The notes under the pieces: generated by a model
Told to the model about the DNA's origin: nothing
Seen by the model: the letters and a program-made list of their open reading frames with translations, nothing else
Databases searched by the model: none
Part shown: positions 1-8,393 of the stretch, piece after piece
Layout: the number at the start of each line of letters is the position of its first letter
Numbering within the stretch: the stretch's first letter is position 1
Translations under genes and position numbers: made by a program
Source: JAPPFW01 sp965231815
GTDB taxonomy: Bacteria > Actinomycetota > Acidimicrobiia > Spongiisociales > Spongiisociaceae
NCBI GenBank assembly: GCA_965231815.1
Contig: OZ246890.1
Span: 2,604,001-2,668,000, forward strand
Length of the DNA: 64,000 bases
Direction: 5' to 3'

Positions 1-17
1 CCGGTTGCGAGGGCAGG

Positions 18-719
18 TTGGATGTACGCATCCTATCCAAAGATCTTTCGGGGCCTGCCACTCGACTGGCCCGGATGCCGCCCGGATGGGGGTCGGGGGT
101 GGTCGGCGCATTCTCCGCTGACCTTGAACTGTTCGTGATCCATGGTGCGGTGCTGGTAGCCGGGGAGGAGGTCGGGCCGTACGACTATGTGGCGGTCAAG
201 GCCGGGGCGGTAATCGGTGGAATACGGGCGATGGAGCAAACCTTGGCACTCCTCATGACCTCGGCGCCGATTCGCTACGACACCTCGGCGGGAGGCCTTC
301 TGTCCAAGCCGCTCGTTGGTAGATGTGCGGCGGTTCCCTGGCGTCCGGTTTCGGAACTGCCGGGACGCTACGTTCGCCTACTTGCTCAAGGTCCCGGCGG
401 GACCGCATGGTTGGCCGGCGCTCGCGAATGGAGGAACGAGGATGGGGCTTGGCATGTGCACGAGTCGCCGGAGGAGGTGTTCGTTCTTGAGGGCGAGTTC
501 GTGGTCACCGAACGGTCCGGTAGTCGGGCGTCGGGGCCGGAGGCCGAGGAGGGTTCCGAACGAACCTACCGGTGTGGACCGGGAACCTATACCTTCCGAC
601 TTCCCGGAAGAGCCCATGCCGGTCCCGGCTCGTCCTCCTCGGACCTTGCGATCGCCTTCCATCGCATGCTGGGCCCCGGAACGGTCGAATGGCTGGAAAC
701 CAACTCCGCGCAACCCTGA
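18..719 (+). CDS. Cupin-domain protein (5' end may be outside window)
   Basis: The frame is open to the left edge, so the true start may lie outside; the first in-window candidate is a TTG. The 233 residues read as two beta-barrel halves. The C-terminal half carries WHVHESPEEVFVLEGE (about residue 145 on), where the two histidines and the glutamate are the usual cupin metal ligands, and ends with a second conserved block (PGRAHAGP) before AIAFHRM. Bicupins of this kind are found as small-molecule isomerases, dioxygenases or sensors; I cannot name a substrate. It converges on the oxoacid dehydrogenase operon: its TGA abuts the opposing TGA, and both lie in the 12-bp palindrome CCCTGATCAGGG (714-725). 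Confidence 0.65.
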   Translation: MDVRILSKDLSGPATRLARMPPGWGSGVVGAFSADLELFVIHGAVLVAGEEVGPYDYVAVKAGAVIGGIRAMEQTLALLMTSAPIRYDTSAGGLLSKPLVGRCAAVPWRPVSELPGRYVRLLAQGPGGTAWLAGAREWRNEDGAWHVHESPEEVFVLEGEFVVTERSGSRASGPEAEEGSERTYRCGPGTYTFRLPGRAHAGPGSSSSDLAIAFHRMLGPGTVEWLETNSAQP

Positions 720-1718
720 TCAGGGTTTGACGAGCAGTTCGGCAGCCGCCACGATCTCTTCCGCGCCTGGTACAACTGCTCGTTCCAGTGGGGGGCTGAA
801 CGGGATGGGCGCTTGGGCTGCCCCCACTCGAACCGGCGCGGCGCGCAGGCTATCGAAGGCATGGCTGGTGATGGAGGCGGCCAACTCGGCGCCGAATCCC
901 CCGAACTCCCAGGCCTCATGGGCGATCACCACCCGGCCGGTTTTGCGTACCGATCCCATCACCGTTGCAAGGTCGAGCGGGACGAGAGAGCGCAGGTCGA
1001 TGAGTTCGGCGTCGATTCCGTGGGCTGCCAGTCTCCGGCATGCCATCTCGGCCTCGAGAACCATTGCCGAATAGGTGACGATGGTTAGATCCGAGCCCGT
1101 ACGCCGGATCATCGCCGAGCCGAGCGGAACCGAATGGTCACCGGTGGGGGTCGGTCCTCGCTTGGCGGTGATCCGTTTGTTTTCGAGGTAAACCACCGGG
1201 TCGTCATCAGCGATAGCCGATCTCAGCAAGCCTTTGGCGTCGGCCGGATTGGACGGAGCGACAACCTTCAAGCCGGGTAGGTGAGTGAACAGTCCCTCCA
1301 GGCTGGATGAATGCTGCCCGGCCGACGACCGCAGGATGCCGTCCGAGGCTCGCAGCACTAGGGGGACCGACACCTGGCCACCGAACATGTACCGGAACTT
1401 GGAAGCCTGGTTGACGATCTCGTCCATGGCCCCCAACGTGAACTCCACGAAGCTCATCGAAGCTACCGGACGCAGGCCCGTTACCGAAGCTCCCACCGCG
1501 ACCGCCATGATGATGGCTTCCGAGATGGGCATGTCGATCACCCGTTCCGGTCCGAACTCGTCCACCAGTCCCCTGAACTGGCCGAAGTTGCCACCCCAGC
1601 TGATGTCTTCTCCCAGCACGAATACCCGTTCGTCCGCCCTCATCGCTAACCGCATGGCGTCGACAGTGGCCTGCCCGAAGGACATCCTCCGTACCGCTCG
1701 CTCCGGCACGGTCGTCAA
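720..1718 (-). CDS. 2-oxoacid (acetoin-type) dehydrogenase E1 beta subunit
   Basis: 332 residues, the usual length for E1 beta (AcoB/PdhB/BkdB family). The family forms the C-terminal half of the thiamine-diphosphate site in an alpha2beta2 E1. Seen here are GEDISWGGNFGQ near residue 37 (conserved glutamate region), RVIDMPISEAIIMAVAVG, SAGQHSSSLEGLFTHLPGL and the transketolase C-terminal block EAWEFGGFGAELAA. The assigned TTG start overlaps the stop of the E1 alpha gene in TTGA; a GTG at 1709 and an ATG at 1685 are alternatives, the last matching the usual N-terminus RRMSFGQA. It is the last gene of lipoyl carrier-SDR-E1 alpha-E1 beta. Decarboxylation of a 2-oxoacid or acetoin cleavage is inferred from family only. 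Confidence 0.9.
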   Translation of the reverse strand: MTTVPERAVRRMSFGQATVDAMRLAMRADERVFVLGEDISWGGNFGQFRGLVDEFGPERVIDMPISEAIIMAVAVGASVTGLRPVASMSFVEFTLGAMDEIVNQASKFRYMFGGQVSVPLVLRASDGILRSSAGQHSSSLEGLFTHLPGLKVVAPSNPADAKGLLRSAIADDDPVVYLENKRITAKRGPTPTGDHSVPLGSAMIRRTGSDLTIVTYSAMVLEAEMACRRLAAHGIDAELIDLRSLVPLDLATVMGSVRKTGRVVIAHEAWEFGGFGAELAASITSHAFDSLRAAPVRVGAAQAPIPFSPPLERAVVPGAEEIVAAAELLVKP

Positions 1719-2692
1719 CCGTCCGTGAAGACCGCTTCGAGGGCGGTCTCGCTCGCGGGTAGAGGGCTCTGCTCGGCGAAACTCACCGCGTCCGACACTT
1801 CACTCCGGGTCTGCTCCCGAACCTCGGCGCGTTGCTCCTCGGTAATCCACATTTTCCTGACCAACGTTCGCTCCCACCGGTCAAGGGGGTCCTTGAGACG
1901 ATGGCGATCAACTTCGGCGGCCTCCCGGTAGACCTCGGCATCACCCACGTAGTGGCCTCCCAGCCGATAGGTTTCCATGTTGAGGAGGGTCGGACCCAGG
2001 CCGCTTCTCGCTCGTTCGACCGCCCCCAGAGTGGTTTCATAGATCGCTCCGGCGTCATTGCCGTCCACTGTCCGCCCAGGTATTCCGTAGGCGTCGGCCC
2101 GAACCGATAGATCGTCCACCGACGTGGTTCGCGTCCGGGAGGTGAACTGGGCGAACTGGTTGTTCTCGCATACGTAGACCACGGCGAGGTGTTGCACCGC
2201 AGCAAAGTTCAGGGCTTCATGGAAGGTGCCCTTGTTGATTCCGCCATCCCCGAAGAAAGCGACCACCACCTGAGCCGTACTCCTCATCCGGGCTGACAAG
2301 GCGGCCCCGGCCGCGATTCCCAACCCCCCGGCGACTATTCCGTTGGCGCCCAGCATCCCCTTCGAGAAGTCGGCCACATGCATTGAACCGCCCCGCCCGC
2401 GGCAGGCGCCGGTTTCCTTGCCGTACAACTCCGCCATGATTCCGTTTAGTTCGATACCCTTGGCTATGGCATGTCCGTGACCGCGATGGGTTGAGGTGAT
2501 GTAGTCATCGCTCCGGAGCGTTTCACACACCCCGGCTGCGATGGCTTCCTGCCCGAGGTAGGTATGAACGAAACCGGGCAGCTTTCCGGCCTTGAACAGT
2601 TCCTCCACCCTGGTCTCGAACAGCCTGATTCTTACCATGGTCCGGTAGATGCGCAGGGCGGCCGCCCGGGTTATCGAGATGGAGGGCGTCAT
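1715..2692 (-). CDS. 2-oxoacid (acetoin-type) dehydrogenase E1 alpha subunit
   Basis: 325 residues, typical of AcoA/PdhA. The thiamine-diphosphate motif is clear: GDGGINKGTFHEALN ending in CENNQFAQ (GDG...NN, about residues 150-185). STHRGHGHAIAKG and GRGGSMHVAD are standard E1 alpha blocks around residues 70-110, and RLGGHYVGD corresponds to the phosphorylation-loop region. The open frame runs further upstream, but ATG 2692 overlaps the SDR stop (ATGA) and fits the family N-terminus. Together with the downstream gene it should make the E1 heterotetramer, passing the acyl group to the lipoyl carrier encoded two genes upstream. No E2 catalytic domain or E3 is present in this window. Confidence 0.92.
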   Translation of the reverse strand: MTPSISITRAAALRIYRTMVRIRLFETRVEELFKAGKLPGFVHTYLGQEAIAAGVCETLRSDDYITSTHRGHGHAIAKGIELNGIMAELYGKETGACRGRGGSMHVADFSKGMLGANGIVAGGLGIAAGAALSARMRSTAQVVVAFFGDGGINKGTFHEALNFAAVQHLAVVYVCENNQFAQFTSRTRTTSVDDLSVRADAYGIPGRTVDGNDAGAIYETTLGAVERARSGLGPTLLNMETYRLGGHYVGDAEVYREAAEVDRHRLKDPLDRWERTLVRKMWITEEQRAEVREQTRSEVSDAVSFAEQSPLPASETALEAVFTDG

Positions 2693-3438
2693 TGCGCTGT
2701 GTAGCCGCCGTCGATGGCGATGATCTGGCCGGTCACCATAGCTGAGGCCGTCCCTACCAGGAACGCCACCGGTCCGGCCACATCCTCGGGGGTGGCTAGG
2801 CGATTCATCGGGGTTCTGCTTAGAAAGTACTCCTTGAGTTCGGGTTCGGACTCCCACTGCTTGCGAACCAACTCGGTAGCCACATGACCCGGCGCTACTG
2901 CGTTCACCCTCACGCCCGAAGGGGCCCACTCGACCGCCAAGGCTCGGGTTAGCTGGACCACGCCTCCCTTGCTTACCTGGTAGCCGACGCTCCCCGGAAA
3001 CGCCACCAGACCTCCGATCGAGGCGATGTTCACGATCGAACCGCTTCCGCGTTCGATCATCCGGCGACCCACCGACCGGCACATGTTGAATGTACCCTTG
3101 AGGTTGACGTCGATAACCTGATCAAGCAGGCGGTGGGGGTAGGTGAGAGCCGCTCCGCGTCCGCCGATACCGGCGCTGTTCACCAACCCGTCAACCTTGC
3201 CGAACCGATCGATCACCTCCGTCACTGCGTTGTCGACCGCCGCGGCATCCGTGACGTTCACGGCCAAGGCCAAGCCCTCGATACGATCCGCCACCTTCTG
3301 ATTCTGTTCAGCGGCCTGGTCCAGGCAGGCAACCCGGGCGCCGCTCTCGGCGAGAGCGATCGCGATGGCCTTGCCGAGGCCGCTCGCGGCGCCGGTGACC
3401 AAGACAACCTTGCCCTCCAGCCGGAACTGCGGCTGCAT
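2689..3438 (-). CDS. Short-chain dehydrogenase/reductase (SDR)
   Basis: 249 residues, a classical SDR. It shows the Rossmann motif TGAASGLG (about residues 14-21), the NSAGIGG motif, and the catalytic set with Ser in NIASIGG, Tyr/Lys in YQVSKGG, and the AVAPGHVATE block; it ends IAIDGGYTAQ. An aspartate after strand 2 (ACLDQA) suggests NAD(H) rather than NADP(H). Start ATG 3438 shares a base with the TAA of the lipoyl gene, and its stop overlaps the E1 alpha start, so the three are probably translationally coupled. In this context it could act on acetoin, a diol or a 3-oxo/3-hydroxyacyl substrate feeding the oxoacid dehydrogenase; the substrate is unknown. Confidence 0.9.
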   Translation of the reverse strand: MQPQFRLEGKVVLVTGAASGLGKAIAIALAESGARVACLDQAAEQNQKVADRIEGLALAVNVTDAAAVDNAVTEVIDRFGKVDGLVNSAGIGGRGAALTYPHRLLDQVIDVNLKGTFNMCRSVGRRMIERGSGSIVNIASIGGLVAFPGSVGYQVSKGGVVQLTRALAVEWAPSGVRVNAVAPGHVATELVRKQWESEPELKEYFLSRTPMNRLATPEDVAGPVAFLVGTASAMVTGQIIAIDGGYTAQ

Positions 3439-3692
3439 TAGGAGGCGATGTACGCCAGGGTTGTTCCGACCGCAACCTCGTTGTCCGACACCCCGACCAC
3501 AATGTCCAGAGTGCCTGCGGCCGGTGTCTCCAGCATCACCTCGGCCTTCTCGGTTTCTACTACCACAACTTCCTGGCCTTCCGCTACCTCCGAGTGGGTC
3601 TCGACCAGCCATTCGATGACGACTACCTCCTCGACTACACCCATCTGGGGAACGACCAGGGGAACGCTGTTCTGTTTGTCGGTCATCATCAT
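3438..3692 (-). CDS. Free-standing lipoyl (biotinyl-lipoyl) domain protein
   Basis: An 84-residue protein that is just one lipoyl domain: VPQMG at the first strand and the lipoylation turn ETEKAEV, where the lysine (about residue 49) would carry lipoate, then a closing LAYIAS. In normal complexes this domain is the N-terminus of a 400-residue E2 acyltransferase; here no linker, peripheral-subunit-binding or catalytic domain follows. It heads the operon with the SDR and E1 genes, so it is probably the acyl carrier for that E1. Three consecutive ATG codons make the exact start uncertain; AGGA lies just upstream. A biotin attachment domain is possible, but the E1 neighbours favour lipoate. Confidence 0.85.
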   Translation of the reverse strand: MMMTDKQNSVPLVVPQMGVVEEVVVIEWLVETHSEVAEGQEVVVVETEKAEVMLETPAAGTLDIVVGVSDNEVAVGTTLAYIAS

Positions 3693-3733
3693 TCCTGTGG
3701 TCGGGGACGGAATAGATGCATTCTGGCATGATT

Positions 3734-3851
3734 CTAGGAGAGTCCAGAAAAACGAGTAATTCAGGGTTCGGTGGTTGGCAAACCGCCTGGTCAGAGAGTT
3801 GCGGGTTAACGGCTGAACCCCTTTGTGCGGGGTTTCTCAGGACCCTCCTAG
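3734..3851 (+). mobile_element. MITE-2 copy A (110 bp plus 4-bp CTAG duplications)
   Basis: A 110-bp element (3738-3847) flanked by CTAG on both sides. Its ends are imperfect inverted repeats: GAGAGTCCAGAAAAAC on the left, and GAGGGTCCTGAGAAAC reading in from the right. The inverted copy at 5223-5340 matches it over the full length. It has no coding capacity, consistent with a MITE moved in trans by a transposase that duplicates YTAR tetranucleotides. It lies between the promoter side of the lipoyl/SDR/E1 operon and the 3' end of the MFS gene, so it may carry or block transcription signals. Confidence 0.8.
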
Positions 3852-3914
3852 ACCAGTGGGGTTCTCGCCCGTCGGAGTATCGGGTGTGGGACCGGTTGCC
3901 GGTCGCCAAACAAC

Positions 3915-5039
3915 TCATGCACTCCGGCGGGCCTTGCTATACCTCCAGACGAGCAGCAGCAGCACGGACGTAGCGAAGTTGAGTAGTAACCAGCCGAGGG
4001 GGACGTCGTAGTCACCCGTGGTATCTACCGCCCATCCGAAAACCACCGGTCCGATCGTCAACCCCAAACCGAAACCCATCATGACCATGGCGGTACTTGC
4101 ACCGGTCCGCCTCGGTCCGGCCATACTTATAGCTGCGAACATTCCCACCGACATCCACGCCGCCGGGCCTACCCCCATGAATCCTGATCCGATCCATAAG
4201 AAGGCCGGCGTGGACGAGCCTGCCCACACCAGCGCGATAGCACCCATGCCGATCAAGGCCACGCCGACCAAGGGCTTGAAGGGATCACCGGCTCGCTCCG
4301 TTATTCTGCCCCACACCATCCGGGCCGCTACTCCGGTCACTCCGGAAACCGCCACAACCAACCCCGCCGTCCCCACGCTGACCCCTACCCGTTCCTGAGC
4401 GTAAAGGGGCAGGAAAGCGAAGAACGATCCCATTCCGATTCCCATGGTTACGCCGTAGCCCGAGACCCACCATACCGACCGTGGCACCGAGCCACCTCTT
4501 CTCAACTCGGCGCCGGTCCTTTGAGTAGAACGGGAAGGAACGACCACCAGAACCAGGGCTATCCCTGCCAATGCGGTGAACGATCCGATTGCTAGCGCGC
4601 TCCGCCATCCCAGCGCATCCGCCATGACAGGGAGTAGGACTCCTGCCAGGAAAACGCCCATTTGGACCCCGGATTGTTTGATGCCGGTAATCCAACCTCG
4701 GGATCCCGGTGGAACGTTCTCGACGATAATGTTGTTGGTCGCCGAGTTACCGCCCCCCGCCGGTACGCCCGCGATTCCCGCGAATACGAACAATGACCAC
4801 AGGTTCCAGGTAAACGACATGGTCATGAGTCCCAGGAAAACGAAGGACAGCATCAGCACCAGCATCCAGCGACCCCCGATCCGGTCGGCCAGCAGCCCGA
4901 GAGGAATGCTGAGGGCCATGATCACGAATGCATGTAGGGTGGCTACCGCTCCCATCTCGGTTCTGGTGAGCCCGAGATCGTCGATAAAGAAACGGGACAG
5001 TATTCCGATAATCGGACCGGGAACCATCGACATCGCCAT
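3915..5039 (-). CDS. MFS transporter, N-terminus uncertain
   Basis: A twelve-helix-type major facilitator protein (374 residues from the first canonical start), with the MFS loop 2-3 signature LLADRIGGRW and many hydrophobic segments up to LLLLVWRYSKARRSA. From ATG 5039 the first helix would be cut in half. The same frame is open upstream to a TAA at 5136-5138 and encodes RRVGLTITLASG, which completes a normal helix 1, but contains no ATG, GTG or TTG. Either a rare start is used (ATC at 5120 preceded by AAGGGC) or the start codon has been lost. Substrate unknown. The gene is bracketed by inverted MITE-2 copies and sits between the dehydrogenase operon and a P450 gene. Confidence 0.8.
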   Translation of the reverse strand: MAMSMVPGPIIGILSRFFIDDLGLTRTEMGAVATLHAFVIMALSIPLGLLADRIGGRWMLVLMLSFVFLGLMTMSFTWNLWSLFVFAGIAGVPAGGGNSATNNIIVENVPPGSRGWITGIKQSGVQMGVFLAGVLLPVMADALGWRSALAIGSFTALAGIALVLVVVPSRSTQRTGAELRRGGSVPRSVWWVSGYGVTMGIGMGSFFAFLPLYAQERVGVSVGTAGLVVAVSGVTGVAARMVWGRITERAGDPFKPLVGVALIGMGAIALVWAGSSTPAFLWIGSGFMGVGPAAWMSVGMFAAISMAGPRRTGASTAMVMMGFGLGLTIGPVVFGWAVDTTGDYDVPLGWLLLNFATSVLLLLVWRYSKARRSA

Positions 5040-5222
5040 ACCGGACGCAAGCGTGATGGTGAGTCCGACCCGTCGGGTATCGGAAAGCTCGTTTGACTCT
5101 GAGTGCCCGATCTGATCGATGCTGTCGCCCTTCGATTATCCGGGGGAGGTCCTCTTCTGCGGTAGGAGAGTACTCCTTCGGAGAAGGCGGACCCGCCTAT
5201 CTCGCATCGTGAATCTACCTGC

Positions 5223-5340
5223 CTAGGAGGGTGCTGAGAAACCCCGTACAAAGGGGTTCAGCTGCTAACCCACAACTCCATGACCATACGGTTCGCCGAC
5301 CACCGAACCCCGAAAGACTCGTTTTTCAGGACCCTCCTAA
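5223..5340 (-). mobile_element. MITE-2 copy B (110 bp, CTAG/CTAA ends)
   Basis: Second full copy of the 110-bp element (5227-5336), inverted relative to copy A. The left flank is CTAG and the right flank CTAA, so the putative duplication is imperfect but still YTAR. The ends read GAGGGTGCTGAGAAAC and, inward from the right, GAGGGTCCTGAAAAAC. Internal blocks shared with copy A include GAACCCCTTTGT and GGGGTTCGGTGGT. It occupies most of the gap between the MFS 5' end and the P450 3' end; the remaining bases (5137-5222) hold no gene I can see. Confidence 0.8.
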
Positions 5341-5348
5341 TGGGGTTG

Positions 5349-6572
5349 TCAGCGGACCTCCAACCGGAGGGAATTGAAGCCGCGCAGCACGAACCGCAGC
5401 GGTCTGACCGGGTTTTTCGCCAACCGTAACCCCGGAAGTCGCGCCGCGAGCCGCTCCAGCGCCACATCAACTTCCAAGCGGGCAAGCGGAGCGCCTAAAC
5501 AGTGGTGGATGCCGCCTCCGAAACTGACGTGGGTAGGATCGCCCCTGCCGATCCGGAACATGTTCGGATCGTCGAAGTGGCGGGGGTCACGATTGGCGCA
5601 TCCGAGGAGAACGGTTACCTGCTCGTACCGGTCGATGATCTGCCCGTCCACCTCGTAGGCGTCGGCGACCACCCACCTGTCGAAAGTCTGGATGGGTGCG
5701 TCCCAGCGAAACAACTCCTCGGCAGCGGTCCCCGGATCGACTTGCCCGCCGGTTAGCAAACGCCACTGGTCCCGATGCCGCATCAGGGCCAGCATCCCGT
5801 TGGCCAGCGTATTTACCGAGGCCTCATGTCCTGCATTGAGAAGGGTGATGATCATCGACACGATCTGCGTGTCCGTCAACCTTCCGTCGTCGGTCCGGGC
5901 GAAACAAAGGGCGGTTATCAGGTCGTCACGAGGTTCGGAACGCCGGCGAGCCATCAGTTCCAAGCAGTAATCGGAAAACTCGATGCAGGCATCCACGGCG
6001 GAGCGGACCTGCACTTCGTCGGTGTTGAACTCGTACATCCTGGTGATCCGGGACGACCAGTCGAGCATCCGCCGCCAGTGGGTAGTGGGTACCCCCAGCA
6101 ATTCGGCGATGACCTGTACGGAGAAAGGGGCTGCGTAGTCGTTAACGAGGTCCATGCGACCCCTCGACACGATCGGATCGAGCAGCCGGTCCGCGAGTTC
6201 GGTGATCCGGGGCCGGAGTTTCGCCATCCGGCGGTTGGTGAAAGCCCTGGACACCAAACGGCGGAACTTCGTGTGGTTGGGTGGTTCTAACCACACCAGC
6301 GCCCAATGTTCCACGTCGTAATAGGGCGACAGATCGTCGCGGAGCGGGGGAAGCCCCCAAGCCTCACGGTCGACGCTGGGTTGGTCTATCCGGCCCAGCC
6401 GGCGGTCGCGCAAGGCCTGGCGGACATCGGCATGGCGGGTCAGGAACCAGATCGGTCGGCCGCCCTTGCCGTCCGGACCCCTGAAGATGGGCGTCTCGTC
6501 GCGAATACGGTCGAAGACAGGGTAGGGATCGGATAGGAAGTCGGGATCGTATATATCGAGAACGGCCGTCAT
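5349..6572 (-). CDS. Cytochrome P450
   Basis: A soluble bacterial class I P450 of 407 residues. The haem-binding loop is FGGGIHHCLGAPLAR with the proximal cysteine near residue 355; the ExxR motif is EELFR (about residue 293), followed by WDAPIQTFDRW; the I-helix oxygen-activation motif is AGHEAS (about residues 248-253), with Ser where Thr is usual. The N-terminus (MTAVLDIYDPDFLSDPYPVF) is typical of the family. ATG 6572 is chosen because TACGGT lies 6 nt upstream, giving a leaderless promoter layout. No ferredoxin or ferredoxin reductase is adjacent. The oxidised substrate is unknown. Confidence 0.95.
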   Translation of the reverse strand: MTAVLDIYDPDFLSDPYPVFDRIRDETPIFRGPDGKGGRPIWFLTRHADVRQALRDRRLGRIDQPSVDREAWGLPPLRDDLSPYYDVEHWALVWLEPPNHTKFRRLVSRAFTNRRMAKLRPRITELADRLLDPIVSRGRMDLVNDYAAPFSVQVIAELLGVPTTHWRRMLDWSSRITRMYEFNTDEVQVRSAVDACIEFSDYCLELMARRRSEPRDDLITALCFARTDDGRLTDTQIVSMIITLLNAGHEASVNTLANGMLALMRHRDQWRLLTGGQVDPGTAAEELFRWDAPIQTFDRWVVADAYEVDGQIIDRYEQVTVLLGCANRDPRHFDDPNMFRIGRGDPTHVSFGGGIHHCLGAPLARLEVDVALERLAARLPGLRLAKNPVRPLRFVLRGFNSLRLEVR

Positions 6573-6578
6573 GGTCCC

Positions 6579-6584
6579 ACCGTA
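6579..6584 (-). promoter_or_regulatory. Candidate -10 box for leaderless P450 mRNA
   Basis: TACGGT on the minus strand with 6 nt between it and ATG 6572. Actinobacterial leaderless promoters commonly place TANNNT 6-8 nt before the start codon. No clear -35 is visible. Confidence 0.45.
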
Positions 6585-6630
6585 CCGAACCACCCGGAAC
6601 CGGCCATGAGAAGGAGAGACCGGTGGCCGC

Positions 6631-7476
6631 TCACTCGACCAGCGGCCACACCGCGTAGGACGAAGCGCCTACCCCCGATTCGAACTCGTTCGCGGACGCC
6701 TCGATCCTGCGGAAGGCTTCCTCCTGGTCGAAACGGGTAAAGCGTCCTCCATCCAGGATGGCTTCCCCGTCTACGAACACGGTGTCCACAGTGCTCGAGC
6801 CCCGGAAGTAGACAAGGTTGTCGACCGGATCCCGGAACCGTGGATACGCCTCCGGTCTGTCGAGGCTGTGGATAACTAGGTCGGCTCGCTTCCCGACCTC
6901 GATCGAGCCGACCTCCTGTTCGAGACCCAGCGCTCTGGCGCCGTGGAGAGTGGCCATCTCCAGGACGGTCTCGCCGGTCAGTACGGGTAGTTCCCCGCGA
7001 AACTCTCGAAACCCCACTGCGGCCAGGTACGCCTGCCGTAGCACGTCCCGACGTCCGCTGTAGCCGTCGGAACCCAGCGCCACCGGTACGCCCAACGCCA
7101 ACATCTCGGGGAAAGACCCGTTCCGGATGGCGCCCATCCCACGCCGCAACGATGCGGCCGGACAATGCACCACCCGAGCCCCCGAGTCTGCGACCAGGTC
7201 GACCTCTTCGGGAGACAGGTGATTCATGTGCACCAAGGTCAGGTTCTCGTCCAGCACCCCGATGTCGGCCAGGTGCTCGATCGGACGGCATCCGTACAAG
7301 TTCTCGGAGATGGTTACCTCCTCGGGATCCCACGACTGGTGCATGATCATCGGTGCCCCGTGGCGCCCGGCGAGAGCATGAGCCTCTATCAGCAACCGAT
7401 CGGAACAACGCATGCAGCCGTACATGGTCGCTCCGCCCCGGACCCGCCCTCCGTTGCGGAACGGATAGCGGGTCAT
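6631..7476 (-). pseudogene. Amidohydrolase (atrazine-chlorohydrolase/deaminase type), N-terminally truncated
   Basis: 281 residues corresponding to the C-terminal part of a roughly 450-residue amidohydrolase. Present are the barrel strand 5 and 6 histidines (MIMHQSW, LVHMNHLS), the strand 8 aspartate (LGSDGYSG) and the C-terminal composite beta-sandwich (GSIEVGKRADLVIH, VDTVFVDGEAIL). Missing is the first ~170 residues, including the strand 1 HxH metal pair. The apparent ATG overlaps the stop of the preceding phosphotriesterase-like gene in ATGA. Because that gene lacks its own C-terminus, a single deletion joining the two is the simplest explanation. A working split enzyme is conceivable but I rate decay as more likely. 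Confidence 0.75.
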
Positions 7477-8270
7477 CTGATCTTCCAGTCGATGAGACGC
7501 TTGATACTGTGTAGCACCCGGCTGCGGTGGAAGGGGGTCATGTCCGGGAGGCTGCCCATACGGTCGAACGACACGCAGGCTCCTCGGTGGGCGATCTCGG
7601 CGTGGTACCGGGGATATGGCTGGCCGCCCGAGTGAGCCACGACCACCCGGTCTAGTTCGACGCCCTCCTCCTCCAGAACATCGAGTTGCTCCAGACCGCC
7701 GATACCTCTCGTAGTGTGGGTGGTCAGTCCGACTCCGGTCTCGATCTGGGCGCGTCCCGCGGCCCGTAGGACCCTTTCCTCCATGGCCGACAAGTAGTTG
7801 TACTGAGCCCCGATCTCTCCGATGATCCCGGCCTTCACATCGGTCCTCTCCATGCCTTCACGCAGTTCACGAATGATCTCCTCCGCCAACTGGTCGGTGG
7901 ACAGGTCCTTCAAACGAGGTTTGTAGTAGTTCTCGTGGTACCAGCCGGCGCCCATGATTATCTTGAGGCCGCTTTGCTCGGCAACTCGGCGCACTGCTAG
8001 CGGGGGAGGTAACGGAGTAAGGCTTTCCTGCTCGAACATTATGGAATTGTCGTACTCCCTGAGCCCTCCGCTCGTCAGGTCCACGACGGTGGCCCCGCCC
8101 GCCTGCCGGAGCAGGTCGAGTTCGATGTTCGCCAGTTCGGGGTCGTTGAGAAGGTTGGTGAATATCCAGGCGTCCCGCATCAGGTCGAGGAATATGTGTT
8201 CGTGCAGGAGGGTAAGACCGAGATCCTCCACATCTACAGGACCTGTCACCGTCATTACCTGGTTAACCAT
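7473..8270 (-). pseudogene. Phosphotriesterase-family hydrolase, C-terminally truncated
   Basis: 265 residues against 310-350 for phosphotriesterase/lactonase-like proteins. Metal-site elements present are HEH in LLHEHIFLD (residues 23-25), the strand 4 region GIIGEIGA (glutamate where phosphotriesterase has its carbamylated lysine), strand 5 THTTRG and strand 6 AHSGGQ. The frame stops at RLIDWKIR, just where strand 7 and the strand 8 catalytic aspartate should follow. The 5' end is intact: AGGAGG lies 6 nt before ATG 8270. The downstream frame resumes inside an amidohydrolase, so the 3' end was probably removed by the same deletion. Former role unknown; relatives hydrolyse lactones or phosphotriesters. 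Confidence 0.75.
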
Positions 8271-8393
8271 GTAGCCCTCCTCTGACCGTTCAAGTATGCC
8301 CTATGCCATCGTGATCCAAGAAGTCGCTGCCTCGGAACTATCAGATCACAGTTTCTTGGGGAACCTGGGTTGAGATCACGAGCACGCCGACTG

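Noticed and set aside
714..725. Palindrome CCCTGATCAGGG as a shared terminator
   Set aside because: It is made by the two abutting stop codons and is too short with no loop to terminate transcription.
1285..1728. Long plus-strand frames opposite the E1 genes
   Set aside because: They are antisense shadows of clearly conserved coding sequence in high-GC DNA and resemble no protein.
8311..8377. GTGATC/GATCAC and CCAAGAA/TTCTTGG arms before the phosphotriesterase-like gene
   Set aside because: Arms are short, overlap each other and could arise by chance; not enough to call an operator.
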